Assembly (NCBI GenBank): GCA_037178675.1
Contig: JAYMGJ010000099.1
Span: 1-64,000 of the forward strand
Source of the DNA: Scleroderma bovista
Taxonomy: Eukaryota; Basidiomycota; Agaricomycetes; Boletales; Sclerodermataceae
Length of the DNA: 64,000 nt
Direction of reading: 5' to 3'
Shown: positions 34,185 to 43,868 of the stretch, in pieces
Layout of the letters: the number at the start of each line of letters is the position of its first letter
How positions within the stretch are numbered: the stretch's first letter is position 1
Made by a program: the position numbers and the translations under genes
Notes under the pieces: model-generated
What the model saw: only the letters and a program-made list of their open reading frames with translations
What the model was told of the DNA's origin: nothing
Database searches by the model: none

Positions 34185-36122
34185 TGACATATCCATACTT
34201 TTCCAGTCGCAACTCCGGTCTAACCATGGCCCGCCTGACCTCTCCTTAGGCATAGATGCAACTCTGGATCTAGTCCGGCCATCTCCAGCCCTATAGCTGC
34301 ACTCCAGCTCAACTCCGGTCACTACGTCCATCTCCGCCTCAGGACTAACCCCTGTCTCCCTACAGACAGATCCGCGGTCTAACTCCTCCATGTCGGACCT
34401 GTACCTACCACTAGTCGCTACTCCGGTTTCAGTCCGGCTACTCCCTTAGCCTTGTCTGCGACGTAGCCCAACTCCGGCTGGTACATCCAACTCCGGCTCA
34501 GTTCTGCTCCTGCTCCTGCTCCACTTCCTCTGTCAGGTCCACCAAAGGCTTAGGACATTTCCATGTCCAACTCCGGACCTTCCTCTGGCTACTCCGCCCT
34601 TCCTCCACCTGTGCACTCCCTCTGCTCGTGCACTCCCTCTGCTCGTGCACTCCCTCTGCTCGTGCACTCCCTCTGCTCGTGCACTCCCTCTGCTCGTGCA
34701 CTCCCTCTGCTCGTGCACTCCCTCTGCTCGTGCACTCCCTCTGCTCGTGCACTCCCTCTGCTCGTGCACTCCCTCTGCTCGTGCACTCCCTCTGCTCGTG
34801 CACTCCCTCTGCTCGTGCACTCCCTCTGCTCGTGCACTCCCTCTGCTCGTGCACTCCCTCTGCTCGTGCACTCCCTCTGCTCGTGCACTCCCTCTGCTCG
34901 TGCACTCCCTCTGCTCGTGCACTCCCTCTGCTCGTGCACTCCCTCTGCTCGTGCACTCCCTCTGCTCGTGCACTCCCTCTGCTCGTGCACTCCCTCTGCT
35001 CGTGCACTCCCTCTGCTCGTGCACTCCCTCTGCTCGTGCACTCCCTCTGCTCGTGCACTCCCTCTGCTCGTGCACTCCCTCTGCTCGTGCACTCCCTCTG
35101 CTCGTGCACTCCCTCTGCTCGTGCACTCCCTCTGCTCGTGCACTCCCTCTGCTCGTGCACTCCCTCTGCTCGTGCACTCCCTCTGCTCGTGCACTCCCTC
35201 TGCTCGTGCACTCCCTCTGCTCGTGCACTCCCTCTGCTCGTGCACTCCCTCTGCTCGTGCACTCCCTCTGCTCGTGCACTCCCTCTGCTCGTGCACTCCC
35301 TCTGCTCGTGCACTCCCTCCGCTCTTGCACTTCCTCCGGTCCCACTTCCTCCGGTCCTGGACATCGCTCCGGACTTAACATTAGTTAAGTCCACCTCTGA
35401 CCCTTACCTGTCCTCTTCTGACCTAGTTCCCTTGTCCCTGCTTTTCCTCCGTCGTCCCTGTAACTCTAGTTCCCCGTTTCTGCTTCCGCTCCGGTTTATT
35501 TTCCTGTCCCTGCTTTATTTTCTTGTACCTGGTTTATTTTCCTGTCTGCTTCTGCTCCATCCCTTGTCCCGACTAAGGTGTTTACTTGTCACCGTATGTA
35601 CTCACCCTAGTTCTCGTTACTATATAAACTACCGTACTCCGGCCTAGTAGATCCTTAGATCAAATCTCGACTAAGATACTCCCCACTCTGTACTACCCAT
35701 TATGCTCTCCTAATCCATCTGTTCATCTGAACTCCTGAACTCCGGCCAACTCCGGCCTCCATCCTATCTCGTCCCCTTGGTCCTATGTCCGATCCTAGCA
35801 AGTCTCCTACTTGCACGAGGGCAAAAGCCACCTCTGTCCCAGACTCGACGCTAGACCTCTCAGGACTTATCCCACCTCTGGGATGTCCTTCGCTCCAGAC
35901 AAGCTGCGCTCAACTCCGGACCACTTTCCCACGGTCCGGACTTACTCCGCAAAAACCTGGACTTACTCCCTGTGCTTCTCTAGTGCCCGGACTTCGTCCG
36001 TTTGACCCGGACTTGACTCTCCGCACTAACTAGCACCTACTAGTGTCTGGACTTACCTCCTCATTAGTTCCCTGCACCTCTGGACCTCCTAGTAAGATTG
36101 TCGAGGAGAACCGGTCTTGACA
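34185..36122 (+). mobile_element. Solo LTR, family C, with expanded minisatellite
   Basis: A 1,938-bp solo LTR, TGACATATCC...GGTCTTGACA, flanked by the duplication CAAAG (34180-34184 and 36123-36127). Removing it and one duplication copy restores the gypsy B1 RT frame (LRLHGLF/AKPEKC). The second copy at 46824-48121 is 1,298 bp, and nearly all the extra 640 bp is a 17-bp tandem array. A TATATAAACTACCG promoter-like stretch and a segment shared with the gypsy B LTR are present. No internal region remains, so it arose by LTR-LTR recombination. Confidence 0.9.
34621..35317 (+). repeat. 17-bp minisatellite, 41 tandem copies
   Basis: The unit TCTGCTCGTGCACTCCC is repeated without visible change across 697 bp, exactly 41 units. 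Because 17 is not a multiple of 3 and the unit carries no stop in several frames, long open frames run through it on both strands. They are by-products, not genes. Confidence 0.97.
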
Positions 36123-37461
36123 CAAAGAGGCCATGCAACCGGAGACGGCGGAGCACTTCTCGGACGTGCTGCTGGTGGGACTCCATATCCTCGGAGTAGA
36201 TGAGGATGTCATCGAGGTACACGACGACGCAGACATCCAGCATGTCAGCGAAGATGGTGTTGACAAAGCGCTGGAAGGCTGCAGGGGCGTTAGTGAGGCC
36301 AAAGGGCATTACTAACCACTCGTAAGACCCATAGCGCGTACGGAAGGCGGTCTTCCACTCATCGCCCGGAGCAATCCGGACTAGATGGTACGCGTGCCGG
36401 AGGTCGATCTTCGAGTAGATCTTAGCACGGCTTGGGGAGTCTAGTAGGTCAGAGATTAGGGGGAGTGGATAGCGATCCTTTTTGGTGATTTTGTTTAGGC
36501 CTCGGAAGTCAACGCAGAGGCGGAGTGAGCCATCCTTCTTTTTTACGAAGAGGACCGGAGCAGCGTGGGAGGAAGCGGTAGGACAGATGAAACCTGTATT
36601 AAGATTCTCGTCGATGAAGGTCCGGAGAGCAGAGAGCTCAACCGGAGACAGTGAGTAGAGAGTTCCCAGAGGAGGGGAGGTACCTTCTTCAAGGTCGATC
36701 TTCAAGTCGTAGTCGCAATGCGGGGGAAGTTCAGAGGCCTTCGCCTTACTGAACACATCCGCATAATCGCGATACTCCGGAGGGACGATGTCCAAGTCCG
36801 GCGGAGTAGAGGTGGAGGAAGAGCGAGCCTTCGCTGAGTCAGAGGGACGCAGCTGAAGTTGGTATTTCGTAGATCCTTCTAACTTGCACGCACGCACGAA
36901 TGCGGCTGCGTTAATCAGAGAGATGTGGGGAGGGGTGCAAACCAGAGTGTCGACAGATGGCGCGAGGCGGGGGTCAGATTGGCCGGAGAGGCCGGAGACA
37001 GGGTTACCGGACAGAACCGGAGAGGGGGTCGACGGGGGCGCTAGCAAACTTGGTGCAGGGGTCCGGAAAGTTAAACTGCTCAATACCCAGTCAATCAACG
37101 GATTGTAGCAGGTGAGCCAGTTATGTCCAAGGACAATCATGCATTCAGAGTCTAACGGAGCGAGGTAAAAAGTCATAGGGGTGACATCACCGGATGCGGG
37201 GAATTTCACTGATAGATCGACGGCTTGAGTAATTACAAAATTGGAGGTACCGTCGAATAGCCAGAGAGTAATCAGAGTAACGGAGTAAGTGGAGATATTG
37301 TTTTTGTGCGCGAATTGTACATCTACAAAGCAATGCGTGGACCCGGAGTCCACAAGTGTGCGGGTTTTATGTAAGTCAACTGATAAGAGGATAACATGCG
37401 GCATGAGGGAATTAGGGTCATAAAGAGCGGACACGTTGAGGCGGGCCTCCTTGGGTGCTGA
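36123..37461 (-). pseudogene. Gypsy B1 pol, N-terminal half: protease and RT
   Basis: The frame starts abruptly at the truncated left edge with APKEARLNVSALYDPNS. The retropepsin site is RTLVDSGSTHCFVD. RT blocks follow: VLFVKKKDGSLRLCVDFRGL, PLPLISDLLDS, SYEWLVMPFGLTNAPAAFQ and VVYLDDILIYSED. The frame is broken after LRRLRLHGLF by the solo LTR. No stop is present in this part. The first 30 codons of the open frame, up to 37551, belong to foreign sequence. Confidence 0.92.
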
Positions 37462-38361
37462 TGATCTTGCATCCTTCATGCTATTTTCCTCTTTGCATCT
37501 TTTCTCATGGCACCCGCAGCTTTGCCTCAATGCATTCACTTCTGGTGTCATTTGCAGTTGTTGTGTGCTGAACCCAGGTGAAAACTGGACTGGATATGCT
37601 GGGATGTGAGCTGCTTCAAGATATAGGTGCTGATGATCTGGCAGATTGCATCTCTCCTCATGGTGTGTGCAACTTCGTCGGCATCCTTGCTCTTGATGAT
37701 GACATTCAATTCATGCCAGAAAAGCTTCACCTCCGATGGTTGACACGATGCACAATGAAGCATCATGGTGCACATAATGCACCTGCATTTTCCGATACAA
37801 CACGGACAGATGAAGCTGACAATTGGCCATGCTACATGGCCAGCTGAGATAGGGCCCAGCTATGGTGCATCCCCATGTCATACGAGTGGGCTAATGGTAA
37901 GGTGTTTCACCATGCCATATTGGTGGCTCATGGAGAGGTTGTCACCAAGCAATATTGGTGTGCTGATACACTGGTACACTAGATCAGGATATGGCCTGTG
38001 GCAATAGGACATAATGTGGCAAGGGAGCTGCAGCATGTGGCTAGAGGACTATATGCCGCAGGGTAGCCACTACATTCAGGCTGAGGATTGCAGGGAGCTG
38101 CTGCAGCATTTTGGCAAAAAGACAGTAGTAAGTGCTGCGATGCGGCTAACCATGGACGGGAGTCAATAGAAGGGCCTCTGTACCAGTGTCCCATGCTTTG
38201 AATTGGGCTGTGATGTTGGTGTCCTGTTTCAGTCAATGGGCCAGAGGGATAGTGTGTCCTGTGCTTTGCATTGGGCTGTATCTTTGGTGTCCCTTTCTTG
38301 TTGCAGGGCCAGCCATGGAAACAGCATCCCTTGCTTTCCAATGGGCTGCATAGATTGTGTA
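37462..38361. repeat. Degenerate GGTGTCC...GGGC repeats; no clear gene
   Basis: From about 37,860 to 38,356 short motifs such as GGTGTCCCATGCTTTG and ATTGGGCTG recur at roughly 30-60 bp spacing with many changes. The same pattern resumes at 42043 beyond the copia B' insertion. A minus-strand 75-codon frame at 37548-37775 is unassigned. Confidence 0.45.
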
Positions 38362-38597
38362 TGTTGAAGTCGCATGTGCACCCAGCGTAAACCGTCAACG
38401 AGGTGCACACAAGACTGTGACCCATATTAGTGTAGACTTAGTAATAGTCCTCTTTAGAGTAGATGTTACATGTCACACATCACACATCACAGTTACACAT
38501 CACACTATTTGTTGTATATAAACAGCATACATTGCTTATATAATATAACAGCTCTTAACCAGCTACCGCTACCATCTCTGGTTGTGCACTCCACCCA
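38362..38597 (+). repeat. Copia B' left LTR, 3'-truncated
   Basis: Starts TGTTGAAGTCGC and follows the copia B LTR as far as CACTCCACCCAAC, then changes to unrelated sequence. It lacks about the last 40 bp and the primer-binding site. Confidence 0.85.
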
Positions 38598-38669
38598 ACC
38601 ACTTCAGTCAACCCCCATTTAGGACCTATTAGGTTTGTATATTTCTACAGATGTATCTACCTATGAGGT

Positions 38670-39350
38670 CCTGACAGGTTGGAAATTCCCAGCTGCCCAT
38701 GGAGATTCTCCATTCTCCAGCACCATGCATGGGGATTCTCCAGAGCCCTATTATAATTCTCCAGCATTATGCTTGGAGATTCTCCATAGCCCTATTTTAC
38801 ATCATTGGAGAAATGTATTTATCTGTAATTATTATATTTGATTAATTATTTAGCAGGTGGCTGGGGTCCAAATTGGACTTTCTCCAGGGCTAAATAGGCC
38901 TTTCTCCAGGATTAAATGGGCCTTACTCTGGGTGCATATGAGACTTTCTCCAAAGCTAAATAGGCCTTACTTTGGGAGCATATGGGACTTTCTCCAGGCT
39001 AAACAGGCCTTTTGTTGAGTGAATATGAGATCTTCTCCAGGGTTAAATGGGTGTTACTTTGGGTGCATATGGGACTTTCTCCAGGGCTAAATTGGCCTTT
39101 CTGTGGGTATAAATGGGACTTTCTCCTGGGTTAAATAGGCCTTTCTTTGTGTGCAAATAGAGGCATTCTCCAGAGTAATTGGGCCATTTTCTGAGCATCA
39201 ATAGGACTTTCTGTGGGGTTAAGTGGGCCTTTTTCTGTGTGCAAATAAGACTTTCTTCAGGCATAATAGGACCATTTTGAAGTACAAAAGGGACTTTCTC
39301 CACACTAACTAGGATCTTTTCTGAGCACAAATGGGACTTCCCATGAGTTA
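38670..39350 (+). repeat. GGAGATTCTCC and ACTTTCTCCAGGGCTAAATAGG repeats
   Basis: The first 130 bp carry scattered GGAGATTCTCC motifs. From about 38,870 a unit of roughly 30 bp recurs with alternating GGCCTTTC and GGGACTTTC endings and much divergence. Confidence 0.7.
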
Positions 39351-39359
39351 ATGGAGAAT

Positions 39360-39716
39360 TCCCAAGGTGGTATGGAGAATCTCCAGGGTGGTGTGGAGAA
39401 TTGTGGAGAATGTACATGGCCATGCAGAGAATCTCCATGACAGTGTGGAGAATCTCCATGGTGGTGCGGAGAATCTCTGTGGTAGTGTGGTGAATCTCCA
39501 TGGCAGTGTGGCAAATCTCCATGGTAGTGCAGAGAATCCCCATCATGATGTGGAGAATCTCCATGGCAGTGCAAAGAATCTCTATGGCAGTGCAGAGAAT
39601 CTCCATGGCAGTGCAGAGAATCTCCATGGTAGTGTGGAGAATCTCCATGACAGTGTGGAGAATCCCCATCATGGTGTGGAGAATCTCCAAGGTGTGTTGG
39701 AGAATCCCCAATCCAA
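39360..39716 (+). repeat. 21-bp minisatellite GGAGAATCTCCATGGCAGTGT, left arm
   Basis: About 17 imperfect tandem units of 21 bp. It is the inverted counterpart of 41275-41640. Because 21 is a multiple of 3, open frames with a 7-residue repeat (MEILHTV type) run through it; I regard them as incidental. Confidence 0.85.
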
Positions 39717-39934
39717 GGTTAGATGTAGTCTAGCAAAAAACTTTTTGCATCACAGTTTTTTGTTTTGATCATAACACTAGTAAATCTTCACTAATTGCTT
39801 AGGAAAGACCACTACTGGATTTGTATAATCAGTGGCTACAACTTTTAGTAAGGCAACAAAGCATACAAATAACACATACAAACATGTACAAATAGCCCCT
39901 ATCTATATATGGTTCAATATTTATCTTCCCAAAT

Positions 39935-40960
39935 TTGTCCCCTGATTAGCTAATGTTGTGTAGTGTTGACTACCAAAAATGCAGACCCCTGATTAGCTAA
40001 TGTTGTAGTGTTGACTACCAAAAATGCAGCCCCCTGATTAGCTAATGTTGTAGTGTTGACTACCAAAAATGCGGACCCCTGATTAGCTAATGTTGTGTAG
40101 TGTTGACTGCCAAAAATGCGGACCACTGATTAGCTAATGTTGGGTAGTGTTGACTGCCAAAAATGCGGACCCCTGATTAGCTAATGTTGTGTACTGTTGG
40201 TATTGTAGTGTTGATTACCAAAAATGCGGAATATTGATTAGTGTTGCCTAGTGTTTGTGTGGTAGTATTGATTAGCAAATGTTGTGTAGTGTTTATGGAC
40301 TACTGTTGATTATCAAAAATGTGTAGTATTGATTAGCAAATGTTGTGTAGTGTGTGTGGTGTAGCTTATTACCAAAAATGTGTAGTGTTTGTGGTGTATT
40401 GTTTGTTACCAAAAATGCATAGTATTGATTAGCAAATGTTGTGTAGTGTGTGTGGTGTAACTTATTACCAAAAATGTGTAGTGTTGTGTAGTGTTTGTGG
40501 TGTAGTGTTCATTACCAAAAATGCGTAGTATTGATTAGGAAATGTTGTGTAGTGCATGTGGTGTAGTGCTTATTACCAAAAATGTGTAGTGTTGTGTAAT
40601 ATTTGTTGAGTAGTGTTCATTACCAAACATGTGTAGTAGTGATTAGGAAATATTGTGTAGTGTTTGTGGTGTATTGTTTATTACCAAAAAGCATAGTATT
40701 GATTAGGATATGTTGTGTAGTGTGTTTGTGGGGTAGTTTCATTATGAAAAATGTGTAGTATTGATTAGGAAATGTTATGTAGTGTGTGTGTGTGTGTAGT
40801 GTTTATTACCAAAATTGCATAGTGTTCATTAGGATATGTTGTGTACTGTTTGTGGTGTAGGGTTGATTACCAAAAATGTGGAGCATTCATTAGCAAAGGT
40901 TGTGTAGTGTTGATTACCAAAAATGCGTAGTATTGATTAGCAAATGTAGGGTGCCTTGAT
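39935..40960 (+). repeat. TGATTAGC...TTGTGTAGTGTT...ACCAAAAATGCG satellite
   Basis: About 1 kb of tandem units, 45-65 bp each. They alternate TTGATTAGCAAATGTTGTG, TAGTGTTTGTGGTGTAG and TTACCAAAAATG blocks. The left units are nearly identical, the right ones more diverged. Confidence 0.85.
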
Positions 40961-41274
40961 TAGATAAGGTCCAGAAGCACCACTACTCCCAATATTACTA
41001 TATTTGATCACAGAAAACATATGGAAGGCGTGGGAAAATACCCCACAAAATGCGGAGATTGACAAAAACTTGCTATATCACACAACACAAAGCCTATCCT
41101 GGCCAATAAATGCTGCCAACAGGCTACTAACACCCCACAAGGCTTATATACTGCTGTTCCTGGGATGGTTAGAGGCACACCATCCAAAATGTAAAAAAAG
41201 CGAAAATGTGCATCATATTAGAACACTTTGTCCAATGCTGCAGTATGCATGGTCAGTAACAACAGCTTAAGGGT

Positions 41275-41640
41275 CCAGACTACCACGGAGATTCTCCACA
41301 TCATGATGGGGATTCTCTGCACCAACATGGAGATTCTCCACACTGCCATGGAGATTCTCCACATCATGATGGGGATTCTCTGCACTACCATGGAGATTCT
41401 CCGCACTGCCATGGAGATTCTCTGAACTGCCATGGAGATTCTCCACACCACCATGGAGATTCACCACACTATCACGGAGATTCTCCACATCATGATGGGG
41501 ATTCTCTGCACCAACATGGAGATTCTCCACACTGTCATGGAGATTCTCCACACCACCATGGAGATTCTCCACACTGCCATGGAGATTTGCCACACTGCCA
41601 TGGAGATTCACCACACTACCACAGAGATTCTCCACATCAT
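41275..41640 (-). repeat. 21-bp minisatellite, right (inverted) arm
   Basis: Reverse-complement version of the 39360-39716 array (CCATGGAGATTCTCCACACTG). With it, this forms a foldback structure around 1.56 kb of other sequence. Confidence 0.85.
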
Positions 41641-41643
41641 GAT

Positions 41644-41682
41644 CATTGATGGTTTACACCGGGTGCATGTGTGACTTCAACA
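41644..41682 (-). repeat. Inverted 39-bp fragment of the copia B LTR start
   Basis: Read on the minus strand it begins TGTTGAAGTCACACATGC, the first 39 bp of the copia B LTR with a few changes. It abuts the pol remnant GTTCAGAGCTCAAC at 41683. It marks the outer end of a second, oppositely oriented insertion or rearrangement inside copia B'. Confidence 0.75.
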
Positions 41683-41774
41683 GTTCAGAGCTCAACTAGG
41701 CTTACAGTTTCCCTCTGGCAGTATCTAGTGCCTTATTCGCTGAAGTGCTCTACGTGCAGCACAGCGAGGGGGAG
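41683..41774 (+). pseudogene. Copia B' pol 3' tail and purine tract
   Basis: Encodes only the last residues (FRAQLGLQFPSGS-like) before a TAG at 41726, followed by the noncoding leader and GCGAGGGGGAG at the LTR edge. It matches copia B at 58251-58340. Confidence 0.85.
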
Positions 41775-42042
41775 TGTTGAAGTTGCACCTGCACCTGGCG
41801 TAAACCATTGACGAAGTGCGCACAAGACTGCAACCCATATTAGTGTAGACTTAGTAATAGTCCTCTTTAGAGTAGATGTTACATGTCATGTGTCACACTA
41901 TTTGCTGTATATAAACAGCATACATTGCTTATATAATATAACAGCTCTTAACCAGCTACCGCTACCATCTCTGGTTGTGCACTCCACCCAACAGGTGAGT
42001 TGGAGTAGCAGTTCCTCTACGTATATCGGTATTGCTTCAACA
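41775..42042 (+). repeat. Copia B' right LTR
   Basis: 268 bp, TGTTGAAG...GCTTCAACA, followed by the GTGTA duplication. It carries the TGTATATAAACAG promoter box of the family. Confidence 0.9.
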
Positions 42043-42440
42043 GTGTACCTTTGAGAATAGCTAGCCATGAGATTGGTGTCCCATGACTATGAGTAGGCCC
42101 TGGAGCCAGTTTCATCTGTATAGTCCGGGCACATGGCAACAATAGGTACAATGTCCCATAGCATTAGGTGGGCCCTAACAGAGGTGTTATCCAGCTATAT
42201 TGGAGGGCCTTGCAGTACACTTCAAAGTGGCAGGCTATGAATACGGTGTCCCCAGAGCATTTAGCAAGCCCTCAGTCTGAAGACAACTAGCTAGATGGGA
42301 AGGCCAGCTGATATGCTTCCCCTTCAGTATGATCAGCCATACATTTGGTGTCCCAGTATATACAGCAGGCACTTTGAACTATATCCCTTGTATAAGTGTA
42401 GGGCTGGGCATCAGGTCTTCTCTAAAGTAATGCTAAGCCA
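42043..42440. repeat. Continuation of degenerate GGTGTCCC repeats
   Basis: Motifs such as TTGGTGTCCCATGACTATG and GGTGGGCCCTAAC recur, matching the style of 37,860-38,356. The two parts were one tract before copia B' inserted. Confidence 0.5.
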
Positions 42441-42469
42441 GGGTGCAGCATGACTCAATCAGCACTACA

Positions 42470-42665
42470 TGGCATCGGCAGAACACATTATCGGCAGAAA
42501 ACACAGTCAGCAGAACACAACAGTCGGCAGAATACACAGTCGGCAGAATACACAGTCGGCAGAACACACTATTGGCAAAATATGACTGTCAGCAAAACTG
42601 TCAGCAGAACACAACTGTCAGCAGAATACAACTGTTGGCAAAACTGTTGGCAGAACATGCCGCAT
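42470..42665 (+). repeat. CAGTCGGCAGAACACA minisatellite
   Basis: About a dozen imperfect 15-18 bp units. The CGGCAGAA/CGGCACAA core recurs in several later tracts of the block (46,235-46,780; 48,122-48,270; 59,740-60,400; 61,300-61,530). Confidence 0.8.
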
Positions 42666-43868
42666 TGATTATTCCCTGGGAGACAGCAGTGCTAGATGAG
42701 CTGGCACTGGTGGGCCACTCACTTTGAAATCACTCTCTTCTATAACTAAGGCTCCTAGCAAATATGTCAGATCACATGCCACAGGATAGAAACATTCCAA
42801 AATAAGGCAACTGCAAAGCCCAACCATAATGCTGATCCAAGATCCCTTATTATTCTGATGGCACAATGCACTGTGACAGCCAATCACAAGCAATAGAAAT
42901 GTGGCCATCATGCAATATGAAATGCAGCAGTGTGGTTCATTAGCTGAATTGTCCAGACAATGATTGGTTGGACTTGTGGCTGAATAATTAACCTATATTT
43001 GATTTAGTCCACTTGGGTGTGCGATCACAATGCAAACATGTTGTGGTGTGAAAAGCTTATATAATACATTGAACATTCTCCAGGCCGCATGGCAATCGGA
43101 CCCAGTTCTTCCTCTCAACCACTGCTATACCATTTCCCCATCCTTACCATCTCAATGGCCGCCTCAGAAAGTTCTCAGTTCATGTCTGCCTCATCTGTTT
43201 GAGAAGACGTGTCAGCGGCTACATCCCTCACTGCAGAAGAAGTCATCGCCCAGTCTGCTGAAATAATAATAATTCAAGGCTGGATTGTAACGGTCTAACT
43301 TTTTATCTTATCTAATCTGTGATTAGATGACATCTTATCTTATCATACCATAGTATCTTATCTAGTGCATCTTATCTGTAGGTCTGTCTAGACTACAGCC
43401 TCGTGCTGTAGATGCTGTATCCCTTGATGTCATTAGCATAGCTTTACCACAGGATGGCAGCTGTGTTCACTGCCTCAAACAGCATACAGCCTCATGGATA
43501 GCCTTGCACAGGACATGTGTAGTGTAGTATATATACTGCTGCAATCCAGCACCCAGAGGCTCTCCATTCGAGCTCTCTTTGGGTTTTTGCTCTAAGACGC
43601 TTGATTCCTACTTTCCCCTCAGAGTCTTGACGTGTGGTAGTTCTTTGGGTTGTTTGCCCTTAGGGTTGTCTCATGGATTGATGGCTTGAGAAGCACACAG
43701 GAGAAGGGTGTATGGTTGGAAGCAGTGTCAACTATTTGGGCCGAGGTGGTGCGTGGCAAATCTATCTGCAATCAATCAACTCACTGATTAGGATATGATA
43801 GCATCGGGTCAAGAATGTCCTGCAGGTAAGTCATTATCCCCACCATCATCGTCACTGCCGACCAGTTT
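42666..43868. other. No gene; LTR-like or promoter-like stretch near 43,290
   Basis: TGTAACGGTCTAACTTTTTA near 43,288 resembles the start of many fungal gypsy LTRs. A GTATATATACTGCTGCAATC box follows at about 43,530. I found no second copy in the window, so it may simply be the promoter region of the gene at 43869. The rest shows nothing recognisable. Confidence 0.3.

Larger units (their letters stand above)
29840..37461 (-). mobile_element. Ty3/gypsy chromovirus (gypsy B1), 5' end missing, with solo LTR nested
   Basis: The 3' LTR (29840-30481), chromodomain, integrase, RNase H, RT and protease are present on the minus strand. Homology to the second copy at 61537-64000 stops abruptly at 37461, so the 5' LTR and gag are lost. 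A 1.94 kb solo LTR sits inside RT. An unusual extra gene (30647-31684) runs antisense between the chromodomain and the 3' LTR. Apart from the insertion only one stop is seen in pol. Confidence 0.9.
38362..42042 (+). mobile_element. Copia B' element with its interior replaced by satellite arrays
   Basis: The outer ends match the copia B LTR and are flanked by the duplication GTGTA (38357-38361 and 42043-42047), so this was a normal insertion. The left LTR is cut short at about 38597. On the right only the last 15 codons of pol, the purine tract GAGGGGGAG and a full 268-bp LTR remain. The 3.05 kb between holds no retroviral coding sequence, only tandem arrays. Confidence 0.8.

Noticed and set aside
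34498..35647. Long open frames on both strands (up to 339 codons) through the 17-bp array
   Set aside because: The 17-bp unit cycles through all frames and has no stop in several of them, so every frame stays open by arithmetic. The frames begin and end at the array edges within a solo LTR.
39935..40960. CRISPR-like array of regular repeats
   Set aside because: This is a eukaryotic genome. The units are tandem and diverge gradually, without unique spacers and without cas genes.
39043..41674. Open frames with 7-residue repeats (MEILHTV type), reminiscent of structural repeat proteins
   Set aside because: They are direct translations of a 21-bp minisatellite, open in several frames and on both strands, with no start context or intron structure.
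43288..43868. A further gypsy LTR starting TGTAACGG
   Set aside because: No second copy, no target duplication and no adjoining primer or purine tract were found, so it is mentioned only as a possibility.
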